Shown: positions 57,300 through 64,000 of the stretch, piece by piece | How positions within the stretch are numbered: position 1 is the first letter of the stretch | Layout: every line of letters begins with the position of its first letter | Origin: Halocaridina rubra | Taxonomy: Eukaryota; Arthropoda; Malacostraca; Decapoda; Atyidae | DNA: 64,000 nt | Direction: 5' to 3' | Assembly: GCA_037179515.1 (NCBI GenBank) | Contig: JAXCGZ010005669.1 | Location: forward strand, 110,001-174,000 | Translations under genes and position numbers: made by a program | Notes under the pieces: generated by a model | The model's database searches: none | Told to the model about the DNA's origin: nothing | Seen by the model: only the letters and a program-made list of their open reading frames with translations

Positions 57300-58260
57300 T
57301 TATGGAATGCAGCCTCGAATTCTGGAGGTGGTGAGCACGATTTCAATTCCCGGCACCACAGATGGATGCCAAGACTTGGGCCTCAATTCGAAGGAGATCA
57401 GCTCTGTCACACGGGCAGAGTAGAATGGAGGACACTGCAATTGCAGAAACAGAAACACACCGTTAATAATGGGAAAACTAAATGCGCGAGCACGCAAATA
57501 ATGGGTTTCAAATATAATTCTACGGGATGAAAATATATCCGTGAAATCCCAGTAAACAAGAAATATTTACACTGCCAAAAGGGCAAAAACAATTTATTAA
57601 TTATTTGCAACTTATAGCGTAAAACACTTTGTTTACGAGCATTAACGTAAAGCACTTTATTTATGATGATAGAGAAGGGGGAAATGAAGCTAGAATTCGT
57701 TAGGAGAAGCGACAGATTTTTCGCGGGGTAATGAGCAATCTTCTGAGGGCGAAATTTTTACCTGAACAAACGCAATGAAAGAGTTTCCTTATCAATGTAT
57801 ATCCGCGGTTATCTCTGTGTCAAGGAAGTAAATTTAGCAAATGAGATTAGAGTTAGGTACTAACAAAAGTTCGTTTTATGGGAATGGGAATGATCAAAAT
57901 TATTTAAGGATTTTTATCAATCGTAATATTAAATGCAAAGTTTTTCTAATTCCCATTTTGCTTGACCAACGAGCTATACCATACACTGTCTCTCACCTTT
58001 TATACCAGATGAATTCCTGAGAAGACAGTCCTGAATATTTCTTAGCCAAGTGTGCCATTCTGCGCCAGTCTGGGGGAACTTGAACTTGAGTGAATCTATA
58101 AGGCTGACGAAGAGCAGTATTCTCGTCAACTTTATTTCGAGGGTGTACTATAGTGGTGGTCCCTGGCATGTAAATATGGCAGAGATGCAAGGGAGAGACA
58201 GAAATTTAGGTGCAACAAGAGGAAGCAAACAAAGGAAACGAGAAAATAAATAATGGGCTA
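57300..58260 (-). other. Possible LTR-like segment (weak)
   Basis: Read on the minus strand, ggtataaaaggtgagagaca (about 58012-57993) is a good TATA box. About 340 bp later aataaagtgctttacgtt supplies a polyadenylation-type signal. Further on (about 57365-57340) tggtgccgggaattgaaatc could be a TGG-starting primer-binding site. This order resembles U3-R-U5-PBS of an LTR element, and a Ty3/Gypsy fossil lies nearby on the same strand. No second LTR, terminal TG/CA pair or target duplication was identified. Confidence 0.25.
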
Positions 58261-58261
58261 T

Positions 58262-59191
58262 TTGTATCAATATCTGCGGCATGGTTCTTTGAAATTTTGG
58301 GGACTTTGTTAATATTCAAATATTAAAGAAACTACTGAAATGTATCTAGACAAGCTAATGACATATCAGCAAGATGAAATCTTATAATAAAATTAATTTA
58401 TCAGCAAGAGAAAACAGAGAAGAGAGGAAAAGAGTAACACTAATGCATGGTGATAGTGCATATTTTACTTTCTTTATGTACAAGAATATTAAACTACATA
58501 TATAGCTATTTTCAAAGACATAATACTGAAAATAATATGAATCGCAATTTATCATAATTTTACAAAACACATGAAGTGAGGTTTCTCAGCAAAAGCAAAG
58601 AAACGAAAAGGCTACTGAACCTTACTGTTGACTTTGAGAGGAATGCTCTGTCACAAATAAGATTAGTCGCCTCTACAGTCATAAAAGTAAATTTAGCACT
58701 ACACATAAATGTGGGAATAAATTGTGAATGCCAACAGGAAGTAATATTGAGAAAAAAGCAGTATCAGGAGTCTGTCATAAAGATTTACGAGATAAAAATA
58801 AAGCTATGCATCAACGCTGGCATATGAATAGTGTGCATATAACCCTGGAACATAACACCCTTTTAAACTTTCATTGTATTTATTCAATTATGTAATTGCA
58901 TAATGGTTCATTGCATAATCTTCTTATGAGATGACGATCCGATGACGTTGCAGATATAATCTATCAACAAAAAAACTGATTGCTATTGTAGCAGATATTC
59001 AAATGACATTAATCGTTTTTTCAGGAAACATTGATTATTACTAAAGAAACAACTTCAATTATTCAAAAATAAAAAATAAGAGAATATTAAATCAGACACA
59101 GTTGAATAACTACAAATAAACATGTCATCAAACAAATAAGTCGGTAAGAGGTAAACGGAATTAAGAATGAATACAGAATGAATACAGAAGA

Positions 59192-59196
<5 letters not shown>
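58262..59196. other. Intronic sequence, nothing recognised
   Basis: No supported feature. An 83-residue open frame at 58576-58827 resembles nothing I know. Confidence 0.4.
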
Positions 59197-59259
<63 letters not shown>

Positions 59260-59278
59260 TAACAATAATAATGATAAA

Positions 59279-59352
<74 letters not shown>
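59197..59352. repeat. (AAT)n array
   Basis: About 155 bp of AAT triplets with a few substitutions. Confidence 0.98.
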
Positions 59353-59355
<3 letters not shown>

Positions 59356-59439
59356 TCGTCATCATCAAAAGTACTTTCTTCCCTGGTTATTATTAATTTA
59401 TACTTCTAAAAAAATTTACAACTTTATCCACCAAATCCC

Positions 59440-60620
59440 CTGCCTCTTCTGAAATGAGCGTTCAATTTTTAGCTTGGCCACAGATCGGCAATTTCTAGAG
59501 GACCTCTTGGAGACAAATGAATAAAAGTTAACTACCACAGACTGCTGAATATTTGTAGATTCCATCTCTGTTAGTGCAGTAGGTTAAGCATGTGGTTGAG
59601 GCTGGTTAGTGATTATCTCCGTGTTAATAGGTGTAGGTGGAAGAGATTGCTCAAGAGATCCAGGTGTTTGTAGGTGTAATCTGGTCTTGATCCTCTTCAC
59701 AACTTCGCCCAGAGGTAGAGTACATCGATTTGAGATAGAACCAATCTGTTGTGCAATAGTGGAAAGAACCCACTTTTAATCTCCAAATTCTTAACTCAAT
59801 TGCTGAGTTGAGATGTCAAGGAGTTTCAGTGTCGTCTCTTTTCTGATAAAGTTGCCACTCTCCTAGAAATTGTCAATAAGCAATAATATATGAAAACAAG
59901 AATGTAACTGCCTATCAAGCATCAGCTCTGCTGGTGATACACCTGTAATAGCATATGGTGACAACATCTGCCCGTTGCGATACTACAGCTGTAGGTCTAT
60001 TGGACTTAAATAGGACTGTACAGGACAGCTCGATTTTAAGTCTTCCTTACGGTTTTTTTTTTCCTATGTCTACATCTACAATGGATATTGTTTGATATTC
60101 GTTACATATCTCTTATCATCTCATCACATCTGACAAGTCACAGCCCTCCACATCTCTGTTTCTCTTTGCCTTATGCTTTCTCCGTGCCCAGGCCCGATGA
60201 AGGTAATTTTCTTTGCCTGTCCTGGTGTCACATTCATAAAAAAAAAAATGAAAAGGAAACAGTCGAGCGTAAGTTTTAGAGGTTCAGAAGACAGTTTTAT
60301 AGAGTTTTAAAGGTTTGTGCCACTTCTCAGTCAGTCCATGAGTAAGAGCCTTATACACAACAGATGGAATCAAATATATTTTCTTAACATAAGCCCAAAA
60401 TAAAATACAAAGCCGCATGTATTTAAAGACCAGAAATTAGAAAGAGATATGAAAGCAGAAAAGAGCATGCCCATTATCAAGAATGTTGTCAAGAGAAAGG
60501 CATTTGGATAATACCAGCAAGGCAGTACATTCATCGCTTTTTAAGCTTTGAGTATCACTACAAATAGCTCTTTTACTGAAAAATCACTAGAAATATACAT
60601 TCCATTGGGTAACATAGTTA
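59440..60620 (-). pseudogene. Fossil Ty3/Gypsy-type integrase, interrupted
   Basis: Minus-strand reading from high to low: DNGHALF near 60460 (integrase DNG...F core) and HGLTEKWHKPLK near 60335 ('NGLxERWHrxLK'). Then, after an inserted piece, YAITGVSPAELMLDRQLHS (about 59960-59900, the 'TTGxSPAELhFGRxLR' block). Next are KWVLSTIAQQIGSI and TLPLGEVVKRIKTRLHLQTP (about 59780-59680, the C-terminal '...Y.V.LPLGxVVkRHxDQLR' region), then RSSRNCRSVAKL. It has stops and at least two frame changes. In a live element it would integrate cDNA. No protease or RT of this element is visible. Confidence 0.62.
60100..60256 (+). mobile_element. Family J (jockey-like) LINE 3' tail nested in the integrase fossil
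   Basis: gtgcccaggcccgatgaagg and ctttgcctgtcctggtgtca, followed by A12 (60238-60249), match the 3' UTR of the family J element at 45780-45840 (gtgcccaggcctgttgagtg, cttgcctgtaaaggtgtcac). The 5' edge is uncertain. It splits the integrase between the WHKPLK and SPAELM blocks. Confidence 0.75.
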
Positions 60621-60629
60621 TTTCTAAGG

Positions 60630-61191
<562 letters not shown>

Positions 61192-61236
61192 TTGACTTAA
61201 AAGACATTATATTGATAATCGCATTTATACCAACAG

Positions 61237-61301
61237 ATGTGATTAAGGGAAACCTGAGCAGCATTACACAAATCCCATGTCACTCTCCAGCAAACGTGCA
61301 G
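61237..61301 (+). CDS. Exon 9 of the Ig gene model (start of Ig domain 4)
   Basis: 65 bp after catttataccaacag and before the strong donor caggtaagt, phases 1 then 0, the same as exons 5 and 7. With the split codon it encodes DVIKGNLSSITQIPC and HSPANVQ. QIPC supplies a strand-B cysteine, and the exon ends 7 residues after it (9 in exon 5, 10 in exon 7). NLS is a potential glycosylation site. Confidence 0.68.
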
Positions 61302-61366
61302 GTAAGTATTTCATGGCCGACTTTGGTTTATTTTTAAAGAGCTCCTCAACACTTCTTTCATATCAG

Positions 61367-61436
61367 TTGTACCCCCATGGTGCCACGTCTAAAGGAGTAT
61401 TCCTCTACGGTAGGGAATTTCAGATCTTTACTGGGA
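61367..61436 (+). CDS. Candidate exon 10 (strand C onward of Ig domain 4)
   Basis: After a 65-bp intron with a good acceptor (acttctttcatatcag), 70 bp read LYPHGATSKGVFLYGREFQI and FTG to the donor gggagtaagg, phases 0 then 1. The frame closes with TGA soon after (61452), so the donor must be used. No tryptophan is present, unlike exons 6 and 8. This second Ig-half is much shorter than in exons 6 and 8, so a further exon carrying the strand-F cysteine is expected. The arrangement 'IPCxxPxNVxLYPxG' is loosely reminiscent of the second Ig domain of PVR/VEGFR-like receptors. Confidence 0.45.
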
Positions 61437-61683
61437 GTAAGGGACACTTATGAAGAAAATTACCTTTTTGTAGGGGAGAGTAGGGAAAAATGCCTAATTG
61501 TCAGTCATCAATAAGTTGTGTAGTTTTATAGTAAGGGTAAACTATATCACAGACATGTCTGGTGGTCTGAGATGGCAGTTACGGCGCTGAAGCTCGCTCG
61601 CTCTGACCTTCAGAAGCTCAGTTAAAATTTTGCCATTATTGCCTGAAGACTCTTACAAATTTGCAAAAGAATAAACCCTGATC

Positions 61684-63240
61684 ATGCCTATAGTTGAAAA
61701 GAAGCATCTTTCCCAAAGGAACAAGAAAGGCTGGGAAAAAGAGGGCTGGGCTTTAGGATGGCTCTCAGTTGGAAAATGTGTGGAGATGGCTCATTGCACA
61801 GTGTGTGATAAGGAAATAATGGCAGGAAAGTCTGAGCTTATTGATTATACAAAAACGTCTTCATATAAAGGGCTTGTTGGGCAAATCCATTCAAATCAAC
61901 TGATGTCCTCGTTTGTAGAATTAAAGGATCAGTACATTTCATTATGTAGTAGATGATTTGAAAGCATTTCATTGTATGACTTGCAACCGAACCAAAGGAA
62001 TATATCTTTTGACTGAATGCTTATCATCCTATATACATGAAAAGCTAATGGAGGATATTGCTATGTCTGGTGGACTTTCAGCACTGTGCTATAAAGCAAC
62101 AGATATAACGATATTCAAAACATTTCGTGTTCATTTAACTTTTTGAAAAGTGACATATTGAAATATGTTACCTGTTTCTCCCGTCTTATCCCTGTTAATG
62201 CTTATACTGCAGACGGACTGTTTGAGCTGCTAAAAAAAATTTAGAGGAAGATTGTATGGGACACAGCAGTTGGTTATGCCTCTGAATCCAATGCAGGGAA
62301 AGAAGATATCGTTATTAACCAAGTTAAAGGATCCTATGCCAGACATTCGTACTTTTGCTATGAAATGTATTTGTCACCCATTCCATTTAGTAACAGGACA
62401 TACTTTTGAAGCATTGTCAAAAACGGCCGAAGAGCTAATATATGACATTATAACTATTTCAAACTCTCATCTAATCGACAAAAAAGTTAGGAATAGTTTC
62501 AACACTTTGTCGATGTGAACCACATAAACTGCTGCAGCCTTGTCAGACAAGGTGGTTGTCAATATCTCAATTTCTATATAATATTCTTGCACAGTGGTTA
62601 GGATTGGAATTATATTTCTAAGTTCTTGGACCTGCACATTGGCAAACACACGAAATACTACAAGCTAAGAAGGCTCCGTGTATCAAAGCCACTCTGGACT
62701 TTGCAATTCTTGTTCTCGGGAGTTTGGTTGCTTGAATAAACATTTTCACTCTAATATCTTCAAGTTACATATGCTAAGACTAGAGACAGAAAGAGTCCTC
62801 AGGAGGTTGGATTCGAATTTTATGAAGGCGGAGTAAGATATAGACTTTTAAGGATGCACCAAGTTGGTTGCAGTTAGATAAGGTCTATTCTTATATACTT
62901 GCTAGAGAAACCTTGACAAAAATGAAAACTATGAAAAGGAGAGTTTTCTTTCACTGTGGAGATATTGGTGCAAAATTGGGTGCTGTCAGATACTAAAGAG
63001 GATTGATCTGTTAGAGCCAATATTTGTGGCACTGAAAGACGTTAATCCTGAATTAATTTTAGAGGACAAAGCTGACGTAAGTTCTGCAGATGTTTTATTA
63101 GGCAAGCCATCACGTCTTCATCCTGATGTTGATGTACAACCCATCGATAGACAGTGGAGATCTATCTGTGATGATGAAGTAAAAAAAAATAAAAAGTTGC
63201 ATAGGAGAGTAACATTCTTGTGGAATTTAGGAAGCATATG
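61684..63240 (+). pseudogene. Second fossil hAT-superfamily transposase (ZBED-like)
   Basis: It begins MPIVEKKHLSQRNKKGWEKE with CTVCDKEIMAGKSEL, a degenerate BED-type zinc finger (the downstream histidines are not evident). 62286-62515 encodes MQGKKISLLTKLKDPMPDIR, then FAMKCICHPFHLVTGHTFEA, LSKTAEELIYDI. This is the 'KxSLLxRLK...P.hhhhKCICHSxHLxxxxA...LP' block of ZBED5-type transposases. A frame-shifted CQTRW-like piece (about 62540-62570) matches 'CxTRWLS'. 63026-63240 gives VALKDVNPELILE and KADVSSADVLLGK. Stops and frameshifts abound. It lies downstream of the last recognised Ig exon, probably in an intron. Confidence 0.72.
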
Positions 63241-63949
63241 AGAGGTGTACCTTCATACGAAGAAATATAAACTATTATGCTAAAGTTACCCGCTTTTCCC
63301 AAAAGTACGGCAGAAGCTGAGAGAATAGGCTCTAAACTCAGTAACAATAGAATGAAACTTCGCAATAAACTGAGTGTAAAGATATTGAAATCAATAATTA
63401 AAACATGTGAGAAATTCCCATCAAAATTTGTGGTGACACCATCATAACTTAAACTGTATTTAAGTACAAGATCAAGGTACTTTGAAAAATCCTTAGATAA
63501 TGAAAAAATGATTTTCTCTGTGGTTAGGCCTAGAGTATAATGTAGGAATTTTCTACTATAGTAAAAAATCAATGTTGTGCATATAAGTAGATCATTTATT
63601 TATTTTAGTATAGCCGATTGTATATTTTTTCTTATGCCAGTAAGTTTTTTTTTTCATGTTACCTTTAGGTTTATTTATACGCTATTGCGTATGTTTTGAA
63701 ATATTTCTTCGTAAGCTATTTTACTGATATTGGATTGTAGGGGAACGCAGTGAAAAATCACCCAGTTGTAGGTAGGACAAGTCACGTCAACTTGGAAACA
63801 AAGGTTGTGGCACATCCCCAAGTTGATGGAAGCAGTTGTCTCCAAAAGTCAATGGACTATTTTACTGAACCAAAAATACATAGAGTATATAGCTATATCT
63901 TTTAGGTTTTATTTGTCAACTTGCATTGTTCAGTATCTTTAATTTCATC

Positions 63950-63951
<2 letters not shown>
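63241..63951. other. No recognised feature
   Basis: Probably the remainder of the hAT element plus intron. A 55-codon open stretch at 63742-63906 follows an AG but matches nothing I recognise. Confidence 0.4.

Positions 63952-64000
<49 letters not shown>
63952..64000. repeat. (AT)n array, running off the window
   Basis: Pure AT to the last base. Confidence 0.99.

Noticed and set aside
63742..63906. A further exon of the Ig gene (55 open codons after an AG)
   Set aside because: No Ig-type cysteine motif, the frame ends at a stop without a donor in register, and it may belong to the hAT fossil.

Overview
The window looks like nuclear DNA of a decapod crustacean, most plausibly a penaeid shrimp. 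The reasons are very long (AT)n and (TTA)n microsatellite tracts roughly every few kilobases, CR1-type LINEs with a decapod-style 3' tail, and GT-AG introns in the one host gene. The organism is inferred from style and from memory of decapod repeats; no search was run. There is no prokaryotic signal: no operons, no CRISPR array, no rRNA.

The one host gene I can support is on the + strand from about 35.9 to 61.4 kb, and its start and end both lie outside the window. Ten exons (35936-36003, 36971-37219, 37809-38051, 38261-38551, 40471-40562, 41825-42068, 42349-42452, 55896-56106, 61237-61301, 61367-61436) join with matching splice phases at every junction and encode about 545 residues. The first three exons give a cysteine-rich cassette that resembles the arthropod DUF7044/7043/7042 modules. 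The remainder gives one Ig domain in a single exon, two Ig domains each split by a phase-0 intron just before the strand-C tryptophan, and the start of a fourth. No signal peptide or membrane segment lies in the window. Introns are filled with microsatellites, a fold-back element and, in a 13.4-kb intron, several LINEs and SINEs.

The rest is transposon debris. 0-6.5 kb: LINE fragments, one CR1-like element spoiled by a single stop, a 202-bp fold-back element. 6.7-10.9 kb: a fossil hAT transposase (+) and a fossil DIRS-type tyrosine-recombinase retrotransposon (-). 11.2-12.8 kb: a tRNA-derived SINE embedded in trinucleotide arrays. 12.8-35.4 kb: about a dozen copies of one CR1-like family (called family B here), often head to tail, most 5'-truncated copies starting at an (AC)n tract. 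43.6-49.3 kb: a jockey-like LINE (+) and two old family B copies (-). 50.3-52.3 kb: an L2-like LINE (-) with an intact RT frame, sitting inside a (GA)n tract. 53.0-54.1 kb: a tandem array of tRNA-headed units. 54.2-55.3 kb: two family B 3' ends. 57.3-60.6 kb: an LTR-like stretch and a Ty3/Gypsy integrase fossil (-) interrupted by a jockey-like 3' tail. 61.7-63.3 kb: a second hAT fossil (+).

The most interesting items are the Ig/cysteine-rich gene with its repeated exon plan, the apparent preference of family B for (AC)n targets including its own tails, and the dinucleotide arrays pressed against splice sites of the gene.
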